From: AV40 sp963817335
GTDB lineage: Bacteria; Verrucomicrobiota; Verrucomicrobiia; Chthoniobacterales; UBA10450
DNA length: 64,000 nucleotides
Direction: 5' to 3'
Assembly: GCA_963817335.1 (NCBI GenBank)
Contig: CAWFNX010000001.1
Span: forward strand, 1,178,001-1,242,000
Part shown: piece by piece, positions 49,390 through 60,624 of the stretch
How positions within the stretch are numbered: the first letter of the stretch is position 1
Layout of the letters: every line of letters begins with the position of its first letter
Notes under the pieces: model-generated
Told to the model about the DNA's origin: nothing
The model's input: the letters and a program-made list of their open reading frames with translations, nothing else
The model's database searches: none
Translations under genes and position numbers: made by a program

Positions 49390-50670
49390 ATGTACCAGCC
49401 GACTCAATTCGTAATCAATCGTTCATCAATTCTCGCAACAATCGCACTAGCCTGCCTCGCGTTTTCGCCGACGGGATGGGCCGTTAGCCCACCACCGGAC
49501 GGAGGATATACAGGCGATAATACGGCTGAAGGCGCAAGCGCGCTGTTAAGCCTTACCTCCGGCACCGACAATACGGCGATTGGATTTCAGGCGCTCAAGA
49601 ACAACACAAACGGCGGCGGCAATATGGCGATCGGTTCACAAGCGCTCCTTACCAATACAAGCGGCACCAACAACACGGCCAGCGGTTTCGAATCGCTGTT
49701 TGGCAATACAATTGGCGGCTTTAATACCGCGAATGGTTATCAAGCGCTTTTCTTTAATACTAGCGGCAGCGACAACGCGGCTTTTGGTGATCAATCGCTG
49801 TTTTTTAATGACACCGGCAGCTTAAACACGGCCATTGGTGAAGCCGCGCTCTTCTTCAACAACGGCAGCAACAACATTGCCCTCGGTTTTAACGCGGGCT
49901 TCAACCTCGACACCGGCGACAACAACATCGTTATCGGCAACTTCGGCAACAGCGGTGACGCTGGCACCATTCGCCTTGGCGACCAGGCCAATCAGACCGC
50001 GACCTTCATCGCGGGCATTAACGGAGTCGATATGAGCAGCGGCAATCCGGTCTTCATCGACGCGAACGGTCAGCTCGGCGTTGGAAGTGCGAGCAGCTTG
50101 CAAGGCCCCCCTGGCCCTGCCGGATCTCCTGGACCACAAGGACCTCCGGGGCCAACTGGACCTCCCGGCCCAACTGGACCACAAGGCCCTCAGGGCCCAG
50201 CTGGTGACCCAGGACCAGCCGGTCCGACTGGACCAGCCGGAGCAACAGGACCCGTTGGACCTGCCGGTGTTACATTACTGAATGCCTGGTCGGGCAACAA
50301 TCTGGACGGCCATCCCGCAGTATGGATTGGCAACGGCCAGTCGGTCGACGCCACTGCCACTGGCGCTAAAGGTGCGGCAAACGAAGCGAGTTCATTCTTT
50401 TTTGTTTCCCGAACGGTTACCTTGACTGTTTTCCACGCCAGGATCACCGGCGGCACAACATCTTCTGCGCTCACGTTCCAGGTCTTCGACAGTTCCGGCA
50501 ACCCCGTTGGCAGCGGACCGTCTGCTACCTGCGTGATTCCATCGGGCGGCTCGACCACCACCAATACCAGCGCCTCGATCACGCTTAACCAAGGTCTCTA
50601 CGCGGTGAAAGCGACGAGCGCGTCCGGCAACGTGCCTGGCAAACCGGGATTTTGGGCGCTGGGGAACTGA
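49390..50670 (+). CDS. Surface-type protein with YadA-like head repeats and a collagen-like stalk
   Basis: 426 residues. Signal peptide (about 1-31), then about six 22-24 residue repeats of the NTAIGFQAL...NTSGxxN type (YadA/Hia head-like, about 45-200), a short linker (INGVDMSSGNPVFIDANG), about 18 uninterrupted Gly-X-Y triplets (about 237-291, GPPGPAGSPGPQGPPG and on), and a C-terminal beta-rich domain ending at PGFWALGN. No C-terminal autotransporter barrel. It should form trimers through both parts. Likely an exported adhesive or matrix fibre; export and anchoring route unclear. Confidence 0.85.
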   Translation: MYQPTQFVINRSSILATIALACLAFSPTGWAVSPPPDGGYTGDNTAEGASALLSLTSGTDNTAIGFQALKNNTNGGGNMAIGSQALLTNTSGTNNTASGFESLFGNTIGGFNTANGYQALFFNTSGSDNAAFGDQSLFFNDTGSLNTAIGEAALFFNNGSNNIALGFNAGFNLDTGDNNIVIGNFGNSGDAGTIRLGDQANQTATFIAGINGVDMSSGNPVFIDANGQLGVGSASSLQGPPGPAGSPGPQGPPGPTGPPGPTGPQGPQGPAGDPGPAGPTGPAGATGPVGPAGVTLLNAWSGNNLDGHPAVWIGNGQSVDATATGAKGAANEASSFFFVSRTVTLTVFHARITGGTTSSALTFQVFDSSGNPVGSGPSATCVIPSGGSTTTNTSASITLNQGLYAVKATSASGNVPGKPGFWALGN

Positions 50671-50718
50671 GCTGGCAAACAATTTGTAACGCCTAACGAG
50701 TCACAGTCTGATCTGCAG

Positions 50719-50773
50719 AGGTAGCGGCGATTGACCTCAATCGCCATGGCGGCTCGGTGAGCCGCCACTACCT
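50719..50773. repeat. Double-hairpin REP-like repeat (type A, shorter)
   Basis: AGGTAGCGGCGATTGACCTC / AATCGCC, then GGCGGCTCGGTGAGCCGCC and CTACCT. The first hairpin is identical to that of the copies at 3241 and 48484, the second differs. Lies at the end of fabF and overlaps its last codons. Confidence 0.8.
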
Positions 50774-52006
50774 GATGCGTCCCAACACAATCGACGCGTT
50801 AATGCCCCCGAAGCCGAATGAGTTGCTCATCACGTAATTCAACTCCGCGGCCCGGCCGTGATTTGGAACGACATCGAGATCGCATGACGGGTCCGGATTT
50901 TGATAATTAATTGTCGGCGGCACCCATTGCCGATCCAGCGCCAAGGCGCAAAGCGCGGCCTCGATCGCGCCGGTCGCTCCGAGTGGGTGAGCGGTGTAGC
51001 CTTTCGTCCCGCTCACTGGAATCTTGTAAGCGCGATCGCCCAGAACTTCCTTGATCGACATGGTCTCGGCGCTGTCATTCAGCTGGGTCGAACTGGCGTG
51101 TGCGTTCACGTAATCGATTTGCTCAGGCGAGACTTGTGCGTCTGCGAGGGCGTCACGCATCGCGCGAATGCAGGAATCGCCGGTCGGCAATGGCGTGGTC
51201 ATGTGAAAGCCATCGTTGTTTAGGCTGTAGCCCAAAACTTCCCCATAAATTTTCGCGCCGCGCGCCCGCGCATGTTCCAGCTCTTCCAGAACCAGTGATG
51301 CCGCGCCTTCGCCCATCACGAATCCGTCCCGCATTTTATCGAACGGCCGAGATGCAACCTGCGAATCCGGGTTGCGGCTCATCGTTTTGATAATATCGAA
51401 CGCGCCGATGGTGATTGTGGTTAACGGTGCTTCCGCTCCGCCGGCTACTATCACGTCTGCGAAATCATCGCGAATGTAACGAAGCCCTTCGCCGACCGAG
51501 ACCGTTCCACTGGCGCAGCTATTGGAGTTTGTCGTGCCGACTCCGCGAAATCCGAAATCGATCGCGATATTGGAGTGGGCCGAGCCGCCGAACACTTGAA
51601 CCGCGAGGGTGGGCTGCACGCCGCGGGCGCCTTTTTTCAAAAAGCGAATGTATTGCTCTTCGGCTTTGCAAACGCCGCCGAGCGCAGTCCCGAAACTCAC
51701 GCCGATGCGGTCGTTCGGCTTATCGTGGGAATATTCGATTCCTGCGTCATCGAGCGCGAGCTTGGCCGAAGCGACCGAGAATTGCGCGTAACGATCGAGT
51801 CGTTTCAATCGGTGCGGCGGGAAAAACTCTTCGGGATCCCAATCGTTGATCTGACCGGCCACTCGAACGCCAAAACCGCTTACATCGAAACCCGAGATTG
51901 GACTGATGCCGGTTTTCTCGGCGAGAATTCCGTTCCAAAAACCTTCGACGCCTCTGCCAATGCAGGTGATCGGGCCAAGGCCGGTAATGACAACGCGTCG
52001 TTTCAT
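50768..52006 (-). CDS. fabF: Beta-ketoacyl-ACP synthase II
   Basis: 412-residue condensing enzyme of fatty-acid elongation. Catalytic Cys in SNSCASG, first His in VNAHASST, second His in GTKGYTAHPLGATGA with the Lys. The start reads MKRRVVITGLGPITCIG. The next leftward gene upstream is an SRPBCC protein, a pairing also seen in polyketide-like pathways, but the KS itself reads as a plain FabF and no acyl carrier protein is nearby. Confidence 0.95.
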   Translation of the reverse strand: MKRRVVITGLGPITCIGRGVEGFWNGILAEKTGISPISGFDVSGFGVRVAGQINDWDPEEFFPPHRLKRLDRYAQFSVASAKLALDDAGIEYSHDKPNDRIGVSFGTALGGVCKAEEQYIRFLKKGARGVQPTLAVQVFGGSAHSNIAIDFGFRGVGTTNSNSCASGTVSVGEGLRYIRDDFADVIVAGGAEAPLTTITIGAFDIIKTMSRNPDSQVASRPFDKMRDGFVMGEGAASLVLEELEHARARGAKIYGEVLGYSLNNDGFHMTTPLPTGDSCIRAMRDALADAQVSPEQIDYVNAHASSTQLNDSAETMSIKEVLGDRAYKIPVSGTKGYTAHPLGATGAIEAALCALALDRQWVPPTINYQNPDPSCDLDVVPNHGRAAELNYVMSNSFGFGGINASIVLGRIR

Positions 52007-52061
52007 TAGGTTTTAACCACGAAGGACACGAAGCGCACGAAGGCGGTTTTGGCTTCGAGAA

Positions 52062-52529
52062 TCAGCATTCCTTCGTGACCTTCGCGTTCTTCGTGGTGGA
52101 TTCCACGTACTTTTTCATGCAGTGCAAAGTCTTGTTGGCAACGTTCGCGATAAAAAAGTCGCCAATGATCGCTTCCATGATCGGCGCCAGAAACGGAATG
52201 CGAAAGTTAAACTCGTGTAAAATCTCCACCCGGACACCGTCGGGCGTTTCATCAAATGTCCAAACCACGTGCATCCCCTTGGTGAACGCCTTCAAATGAT
52301 TGAAATGCACCTCGACTCTGTTGCGATCGATGATTTCCTCCGAGGTCCATTTGATCGGAATTCCGGATCGTCGCGCCGCCATCACCACGATATTTCGATT
52401 CGCACCGCGCTCGAGGTAATGAATGTAGCGATAGTGCGGCAGAATTTTCGGCCACAGCTCCAGGTTCGCGGCCGTTTCAAAGATAGACATCCTGGGCGCG
52501 TGCATGACGATTGAATTCGTTTTGTGCAT
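52062..52529 (-). CDS. SRPBCC (polyketide cyclase/START-like) family protein
   Basis: 155 residues from the ATG at 52529 (MHKTNSIVMHAPRMSIFE); a longer frame to 52787 overlaps the DUF1272 gene antisense and is rejected. The START fold shows in APRMSIFETAANLELWPKILPHYR, VVMAARRSGIPIKW, HVVWTFDETPDGVRVEILHEF and FFIANVANKTLHCMKKYVE. Such proteins bind hydrophobic ligands (RatA/CoQ10-binding, aromatase/cyclase). The last ten codons (TTKNAKVTKEC) come from a CACGAAGG-type repeat. Ligand unknown. Confidence 0.8.
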   Translation of the reverse strand: MHKTNSIVMHAPRMSIFETAANLELWPKILPHYRYIHYLERGANRNIVVMAARRSGIPIKWTSEEIIDRNRVEVHFNHLKAFTKGMHVVWTFDETPDGVRVEILHEFNFRIPFLAPIMEAIIGDFFIANVANKTLHCMKKYVESTTKNAKVTKEC

Positions 52530-52568
52530 TTCAGTTGCGCGGAATCCGCCTACAGTCGTCTGAAACCG

Positions 52569-52754
52569 ATGGCGCTGGAAATGAAAAAAGAATGCGAAAA
52601 GTGCGGGACGACGCTGGCCAGCGACGGCGAAGCCCGCATTTGTAGTTACGAATGCACTTTTTGCGGCGATTGCGCCAAACAGATGAATTTTATTTGTCCG
52701 AACTGCGGAGGGGAACTCGTCCAGCGACCGCGCCGGAAAATGAAGGCCGATTAA
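52569..52754 (+). CDS. DUF1272 zinc-ribbon protein
   Basis: 61 residues from the ATG at 52569 (MALEMKKECEKCGTTLASDGE). Cys pairs CEKCG, CSYECTFCGDC and CPNCGGEL form two treble-clef-like zinc sites; this is the DUF1272 pattern in full length. Divergent from the SRPBCC gene, convergent with the RibD-like gene, whose stop it overlaps by four bases. Confidence 0.9.
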   Translation: MALEMKKECEKCGTTLASDGEARICSYECTFCGDCAKQMNFICPNCGGELVQRPRRKMKAD

Positions 52755-53506
52755 CGAAGCGGTTTGATTCGGTAAGTTAGAAAGCACTCATCGCCGACGA
52801 CGCGCATGTCCTTCATGACGCAGCGGACGGTTGCCGGCAAAAACTCTTTGCTCAAGCCGGTGAGGGTCGGCGCCCCGGCTCCGCCGAATAAATAGGGCGC
52901 GATGGTGAGACTCAGTTCATCGATCAGTCCATGCTCGAGCATTGAGCGGAACAGGGTAGGGCCACCTTCACACGCGATGCGCCGAACTTTGTAATCGCGC
53001 CGCAAAATCTGCAGGACCTCGACGAGATCAATGTTGCGACTTTTGGTGAGATGCAGAGTCGCCTTGCCCGATAAAGTTGTTCGCACGTCCGCAGGCATTC
53101 GTTCGGTCGAAAAAATCAAAACCCGCGAAACTTCCCATTGAAAAATCTTTAGCTGGCTGTCGATCTTGCCCTCGTTCGAAACGATTACCCGCAACGGTGC
53201 AGGAGGCTGACCGCGCTTGATCCGTTCCTGGCGCAAATCTTCTGAAACGCCGAGCCGAACATTGTCGCGTTTCAATGTGCTGTGACCGATCAAGACCGCG
53301 TCGGCGAGCGCTCGCTGTCGGAAAAGGTGTTGCTTGTCTTCGCGAGACGTGAAATCGACGGGAGTAAAATTTCGGGTGGTGATCTTTCCATCGACGGTCA
53401 TGGCAAAGGTCGCGCTGACGAAGGGGCGCGTTGAACGGTTGAAGCGTTGAACCGTTGAAGCGGATCGGGAGTTCCTGGATTTTGGTTTTGGCTTGGAACG
53501 CTTCAA
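52751..53506 (-). CDS. RibD C-terminal (DHFR-like) reductase
   Basis: About 251 residues as drawn, from a TTG at 53506, but the start is uncertain. The fold begins at PFVSATFAMTVDGKITT, and the preceding roughly 27 residues (VQRFNRSTRP etc.) are the translation of a GTTGAAGCG/GTTGAACG repeat. Core motifs RALADAVLIGHSTLKRDNV, IACEGGPTLFRSMLEHGLIDEL and YLFGGAGAPTLTG match RibD_C pyrimidine reductases acting in riboflavin synthesis or related dihydrofolate-reductase-like enzymes. The deaminase domain of RibD is absent. Confidence 0.85.
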   Translation of the reverse strand: MKRSKPKPKSRNSRSASTVQRFNRSTRPFVSATFAMTVDGKITTRNFTPVDFTSREDKQHLFRQRALADAVLIGHSTLKRDNVRLGVSEDLRQERIKRGQPPAPLRVIVSNEGKIDSQLKIFQWEVSRVLIFSTERMPADVRTTLSGKATLHLTKSRNIDLVEVLQILRRDYKVRRIACEGGPTLFRSMLEHGLIDELSLTIAPYLFGGAGAPTLTGLSKEFLPATVRCVMKDMRVVGDECFLTYRIKPLR

Positions 53507-53537
53507 CGCTTTAACGCATCACGAATAACGGTTTCAT

Positions 53538-54566
53538 TCATTGCGACTCGCTGATTTCATGCTCCATGGTTGCGACTTCGCGCCGCATCTCGCGCATCCG
53601 AACATGGCCTTCGACTCCGCTCGGACGGTAGAAGAAGTAAACAATGCCGCCCGGCAGACAGCACACAACCATGATTAGAAAACTGAGCGACCCGATCAGC
53701 ACGGCAACGCCCTCACTCACTCCGCACACCTGATGGAGCATGGTTTGGAGCACTTTTTCGCGGAGACCGACTCCGGCGAAACTGATCGGAAGCGATGAAA
53801 TCGTGCGCTCGATCGGCAAGACGGCAAAAAAGTTCGTTACGTTAACGTCAGCTCGCAACGCGAACGCCGCGCACAGAAAAGTTGTAAACGTTGCCAGGTG
53901 GGCAACGAGCGATGCGCAAAAGGCCACGGAGGTGGCGACCCAATGGTGCGCATAAAGATGATATGCCGCCGCGATCTCAATCAACTTCTCGCGGCCCGGA
54001 AATTTGTGGGGAAGCCAGTGAAAAAGATTGAAGCCGCTGACGATAAAACTGGCGACTAGGCTGGCAACGGAAACCCCGAGCAGGACGAGCAGAATCCAGA
54101 GATAACGCCGCGTCTCGTAAGTTTGCGACAGCAAGTCAAACCGCATGGTGACGAGAGTGACCGTAATCGTCACCAGCGCGACCAGGCCAATGAATCGATC
54201 GAACACCACGGCAAGCAACGCGCCCGCTTTGTGGTCGGGCGTCTCCTTGAGCAGCAGGTAGCTCTTAATAATATCGCCGCCGGTGCCACCGGGTAGGAAT
54301 TGGTTGTAGAACATGCCGATGAGAAACAGCCCGGAAAGTCGCGACATCTTTAAATGAATCCCCTGAACCTTGAGCAATACATGCCAGCGAAACGCGGCGG
54401 CGGCTTCGACGACAAGATAGGCGAGCATACCGGCGAACAGCCATTGGAAACGGGCGTGAACAAGAGCCTGCCGCATCTCCGCCAGTTTCTTTGGGTCGTG
54501 ATAAACCCACGTCAGCAGCGCAACGGTGACGGCTAACTGAATAATAGTGATGAGAACTTTTTTCAC
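53538..54566 (-). CDS. Lysylphosphatidylglycerol synthase/flippase-like membrane protein
   Basis: 342 residues with about eight TM helices. Family signatures: FLIGMFYNQFLPGGTGGDIIKSYLLL, VVFDRFIGLVALV, FFAVLPIERTISSLPISFAGVGLREKV. This is the AglD2/MprF-flippase (UPF0104) family, a transmembrane protein moving or modifying lipids. No LPG synthase catalytic domain is fused. Overlaps the TIM-barrel gene stop by four bases (translational coupling). Confidence 0.88.
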   Translation of the reverse strand: MKKVLITIIQLAVTVALLTWVYHDPKKLAEMRQALVHARFQWLFAGMLAYLVVEAAAAFRWHVLLKVQGIHLKMSRLSGLFLIGMFYNQFLPGGTGGDIIKSYLLLKETPDHKAGALLAVVFDRFIGLVALVTITVTLVTMRFDLLSQTYETRRYLWILLVLLGVSVASLVASFIVSGFNLFHWLPHKFPGREKLIEIAAAYHLYAHHWVATSVAFCASLVAHLATFTTFLCAAFALRADVNVTNFFAVLPIERTISSLPISFAGVGLREKVLQTMLHQVCGVSEGVAVLIGSLSFLIMVVCCLPGGIVYFFYRPSGVEGHVRMREMRREVATMEHEISESQ

Positions 54567-55474
54567 GGTCCGAAGTGTTTTTTCCAGGTCGCCACTGATT
54601 TCTGAATTTCCTCCGCTGTCTTACGCGGGCTCATTTCCCAAACCCACGCGCAATCTTTTGGCAGGAGCGGCACGAGTTTGGCAAGATCGACATCTCCGGC
54701 GAACGGAGGCTGATGGTCCTGGGCGGGCCAAATGCAATCCTGAACGTGACAGCCAAGCGCCCGCGGACCAATTTGCCGCAACCAGTCGGCATGATCGAGA
54801 AACGCGAGATTTTCTTTGATCTGGATATGGCCGAAGTCGTGCCAATAACCGACTTGCGGCGAGTTCATTTCGTCGAGCAACGCCGGCAGCTCGCGCTCGC
54901 TCGGAATTTCTTCGTAACCGCGGCGGCCTTCGATCCCAAATTTCACTTTCTTGCCTGCGGCATACTCGATCACGCGCTTCAAACATTCTTTCACCTGCGC
55001 GAGATAGGGTGGGGCAGTTGCCTCGCGTTTTTCAACCGCCCGGATCTTTTCGCGAACGTATTCGCGCGACAGTAACTGGCCTTTCCGTGCGAATTTGATC
55101 AGGTCATCGGTGATCGGCCGCATCGGGACTTCACCCAGATGCATGACCACGAACGGCGCGCCCAGCCGTTCAGCGAAATCGATGGTCTGGAACGTTTGCT
55201 TCACCGCGCGCTCCCGCTCGTTGCCGTAGGGAGAAGAAAATTGATAACAATCCGGTGACGCGTGCAGGACTTCGACCGGCAACGGACAGAAATTGTGCAA
55301 GCTCGAGAACTTCACTTTGCCGGATTCGAACATTTTCTGGATCCCGGGCATGAGCGAAATGCGAATGCCGTGACCGAGTTCGATGCGATCAAAACCGAGA
55401 TCGATGATTTCCTGAAGCATTTCGGCGCCGTCGGTGTGACGGCTTGAATTCCAGCAGGTGGAGAAAGCGATCAC
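54563..55474 (-). CDS. Sugar phosphate isomerase/epimerase-type TIM barrel protein
   Basis: 303 residues of the xylose isomerase-like/AP endonuclease 2 fold. Metal-ligand type motifs: FDRIELGHGIRIS, VVMHLGEVPM, FGIEGRRGYEEIP, GYWHDFGHIQIKE, GCHVQDCIW, VWEMSPRK. The set of His/Glu/Asp is consistent with a divalent-metal isomerase or epimerase on a sugar or inositol. Specific substrate unknown. Between the LPG-flippase-like gene and the MFS transporter, same direction. Confidence 0.85.
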   Translation of the reverse strand: MIAFSTCWNSSRHTDGAEMLQEIIDLGFDRIELGHGIRISLMPGIQKMFESGKVKFSSLHNFCPLPVEVLHASPDCYQFSSPYGNERERAVKQTFQTIDFAERLGAPFVVMHLGEVPMRPITDDLIKFARKGQLLSREYVREKIRAVEKREATAPPYLAQVKECLKRVIEYAAGKKVKFGIEGRRGYEEIPSERELPALLDEMNSPQVGYWHDFGHIQIKENLAFLDHADWLRQIGPRALGCHVQDCIWPAQDHQPPFAGDVDLAKLVPLLPKDCAWVWEMSPRKTAEEIQKSVATWKKHFGP

Positions 55475-55475
55475 G

Positions 55476-56768
55476 TTAAACTGTTGCGGCGACCGGCGGC
55501 GGCGCCGACGTTCCGGTCGGTTGTGCTTCGCTCAACGGCGGTTCGCTGCATGCCTGGCGGATTCGGGCGAGAATGATTAACGTGACCGTCCCGTAAGTTA
55601 TTGCTGCAATAGCCACCGCAGTTGGCATCCCGATGAAATCGGAGAGACTGGTCACGCCAAGACCGGCCACTGGCATCAAGCCGACGAAACTCAACATGAA
55701 CACGGCCGAAACGCGTCCGCGTAAATAATCCGGCGCGCGTTCCTGCACGATCGTGCTGCAGAGCGCGAAGTTCATGGCCAGGCCGAGCGAATTCATGATC
55801 ATCAGCGCAGTTGCGAAATAAAATGACGGCGCCCGCGACAATCCGAATATCGCGCCCGTTACGCAGGTCGCGCACATCATCATCACCGGGATCCGTTTCT
55901 CACGCGGGAGTCCGAATAGAAAAAGTGAACCGACGAGCGCGCCAATCGCCGATGCGCCCATTAAATATCCGACGCGATCGGCCCCAAGATGAAGCACGAG
56001 CTTGCCGTAAAGTGGCATCATTACGGTGATGATTGGGAAAATGCATACCGATTGCGTCGCGATCAGCATGATCATCGCCAGACTTGGCTTGTCCCTGGCG
56101 ATGTAACGGAAACCATCCTTGATTCCGCTGGCGCGCTTTTCTTCTTCCTCGGCCGTTCCGCGCACGCGCGGCGGCAGGGACAAAATCGCGATGATCAGCG
56201 CGATATACGAAACGGCGTTGACGAAGAATGCGGAAGCCATGCCCCACGCCTTGATCGCAATGCCGGCCAGTGAAAAGCCAACCATTCGTGATCCGTGAAA
56301 GATCGAGCGATCGAGCGAGATCGCTGGTTGAATTTGTTCGCGCCCGACCAGTTCGGGCACGAGCGCGGACAGCGTTGGCATTTCGAATGAATTCGAAACG
56401 CCCTGAATTGCGGCGAAGATGAAGACCTGCCAGATCGCGATCTTGCCGCTCCAGATCAAGAGTCCAATCGAGATGGCCGTGCCAATCTGAAGGAATTGGG
56501 TGGCGAGCAGGATCTTTCGTTTATCGAATCTATCCGCCGCCGACCCGCCGACCATCGTAAGCAAGAGCATCGGCAATCCCGAGCAAAGATTCACGATACC
56601 GAGCATGAGCGCCGAAGAGGTGAGGGTGGTCATGACCCAGCCCTGCGCCATCACTTGCATCCACGTTCCGGTATCGGAAATCGCGGAGCCGATGATGTAG
56701 CGACGGAACGGCCGGTTGTTCAAAACGCGCAACGCGTTGCCAGTCGTCAATTTCACTTCCGTGGTCAT
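55476..56768 (-). CDS. MFS transporter (EntS/MFS_3 type)
   Basis: 430 residues from the ATG at 56768 (MTTEVKLTTGNALRVLNNRPFRRY); a frame to 56822 would add an unlikely leader. Twelve TM helices; GGSAADRFDKRKILL is the MFS loop 2-3 motif, RGRVSAVFMLSFVGLMPVAGL the second half. It has the pattern SDTGTWMQVMAQGWVM typical of MFS_3 exporters (enterobactin exporter-like, antibiotic efflux). Substrate unknown. One base separates it from the TIM-barrel gene. Confidence 0.9.
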   Translation of the reverse strand: MTTEVKLTTGNALRVLNNRPFRRYIIGSAISDTGTWMQVMAQGWVMTTLTSSALMLGIVNLCSGLPMLLLTMVGGSAADRFDKRKILLATQFLQIGTAISIGLLIWSGKIAIWQVFIFAAIQGVSNSFEMPTLSALVPELVGREQIQPAISLDRSIFHGSRMVGFSLAGIAIKAWGMASAFFVNAVSYIALIIAILSLPPRVRGTAEEEEKRASGIKDGFRYIARDKPSLAMIMLIATQSVCIFPIITVMMPLYGKLVLHLGADRVGYLMGASAIGALVGSLFLFGLPREKRIPVMMMCATCVTGAIFGLSRAPSFYFATALMIMNSLGLAMNFALCSTIVQERAPDYLRGRVSAVFMLSFVGLMPVAGLGVTSLSDFIGMPTAVAIAAITYGTVTLIILARIRQACSEPPLSEAQPTGTSAPPPVAATV

Positions 56769-56855
56769 CGCCTGCACACATAAACGGAGAAAAGCGCGGC
56801 TGCAATGAATGAACACAAGCAATTGCCCGTGAGGTTGCGCTCGTTATTTTGAAGT

Positions 56856-59426
<2,571 letters not shown>

Positions 59427-59436
59427 TTACCACCTT

Positions 59437-59901
59437 TCAACTGCTCGACGATTGATCGAGGGGCTTTTGCTGGGCTTTGACTACTTCTTCGTAGGCGGCT
59501 TCGCCTTCCTGCACGTAGCAGCGGGTGAAGAATCGATCGTGATACTTTTCCCAGCCCTGGGCGAACAGAAATTCGTGGGCCTGCTGTGGACTGTATTTAC
59601 ACTCGGCCATGCTGCGGCCTTGTTCGCGCGCCGGCTTGGCATCTTCCATCCCGAACACAAAACAAAGGACTGCTTGAGCGTTCTTGGAAATTTTTCGCGT
59701 CTCTCCGGTTTTGGGATCGGTCGCCGAATCAATGCGCGCGACGAAATGCCGGCTGTGCTCGTCCGGCTTGTACATTTCCATGGTTCGGTTTTTATTAAGA
59801 AGGGCCTGTTCTTCCTTTGTGAACTTGTCCGCTTGGATGGAGCCGATCGTTGCGAATGAGGACGCAGTTATCAGCAAGAGCTTGAGAGGTCGTGTATTCA
59901 T
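59437..59901 (-). CDS. Exported hypothetical protein (154 aa)
   Basis: From the ATG at 59901 (MNTRPLKLLLITASSFATIG), a signal peptide ending near SIQAD; a frame to 59922 adds seven residues. The mature part (KFTKEEQALLNKNRTMEMYKPDEHSRHFVARIDSATD, KTGETRKISKNAQAVLCFVFGMED, QQAHEFLFAQGWEKYHDRFFTRCY) has three Cys and no family I recognise. Convergent with clpB, ten bases between stops. Confidence 0.7.
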   Translation of the reverse strand: MNTRPLKLLLITASSFATIGSIQADKFTKEEQALLNKNRTMEMYKPDEHSRHFVARIDSATDPKTGETRKISKNAQAVLCFVFGMEDAKPAREQGRSMAECKYSPQQAHEFLFAQGWEKYHDRFFTRCYVQEGEAAYEEVVKAQQKPLDQSSSS

Positions 59902-59980
59902 GGGGAGATTTCGTGGCATCATCAGGTTTCTTTCACATTTTGTGATGCCCTGCTACGACGCTAGACCGGTTGACTCCCTG

Positions 59981-60559
59981 ATGAAATATTCAAATCCAAT
60001 GCGGTTAGTGTTGATTTCTCTAGCAATGCTTGTCGTCGCAAGTCTCGGCAGAGGCCAGGAAGGAGTTCTGGCCGGGCCGAACATGAAGGAGTTCGCACCA
60101 GATTCGGTCAAGGTTGGCTGGAAATATTTTCGGGAAGGAGATTACGAATCAGCCCTCCGACGGTTTCAGATCGCAATTCGGCACGATGAAGATTCCGCAC
60201 CCGGTTATTACGGCATTGCCTGTGTCTACAACGTTGAGGGCAAGTTCGACGACGCGATCAAGTTCTACCGCGAAGCATTGAAGAGAGATCCAATGTTTGC
60301 CGACACTTATGCCAACTTGGGCTACGCGCTGATCGCGAAACAGGAATATCCCGAAGCTTTGGAGATGTTAGATAAAGCGATCGAGCTGGATCCAAAATGC
60401 GGCGACGCCTATCTGAATTACGCGAATTATTACGCGGTCAAGCAGGACTGGAAAAATGTCGAGCAATTCGTCAACAAAGCAGTCAAGTGCGGCAAGAAAA
60501 TCAAACCTGAGCTTCGCAAAACGCTCGAGGAGCACGGGGTCAGGATCAATCAAAACTAA
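59981..60559 (+). CDS. Exported TPR protein (192 aa)
   Basis: From the ATG at 59981 (MKYSNPMRLVLISLAMLVVAS, a signal peptide). Three consecutive TPRs: AWKYFREG-type WKYFREGDYESALRRFQIAI, YYGIACVYNVEGKFDDAIKFYREALK, YANLGYALIAKQEYPEALEMLDKAIEL, then a fourth incomplete (YLNYANYYAVKQDWKNVEQFVN). The longer open frame upstream to 59684 overlaps the previous gene antisense and is rejected. Periplasmic interaction module of unknown partner. Confidence 0.85.
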   Translation: MKYSNPMRLVLISLAMLVVASLGRGQEGVLAGPNMKEFAPDSVKVGWKYFREGDYESALRRFQIAIRHDEDSAPGYYGIACVYNVEGKFDDAIKFYREALKRDPMFADTYANLGYALIAKQEYPEALEMLDKAIELDPKCGDAYLNYANYYAVKQDWKNVEQFVNKAVKCGKKIKPELRKTLEEHGVRINQN

Positions 60560-60624
60560 ATTGCAGAGCAGGCAGGCCGCCAATCTGAATATTTGGAGGG
60601 ACACGCGCCGTCGTGTCCCATTAA

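Noticed and set aside
50101..50270. Repetitive GC-rich DNA suggesting a CRISPR or microsatellite
   Set aside because: The repeats are codons for Gly-X-Y triplets within an intact frame; no spacer-repeat alternation exists.
59684..59980. 99-residue N-terminal extension of the exported TPR gene
   Set aside because: It is antisense to the hypothetical exported gene and bears no protein character; a signal peptide starts at the ATG at 59981.
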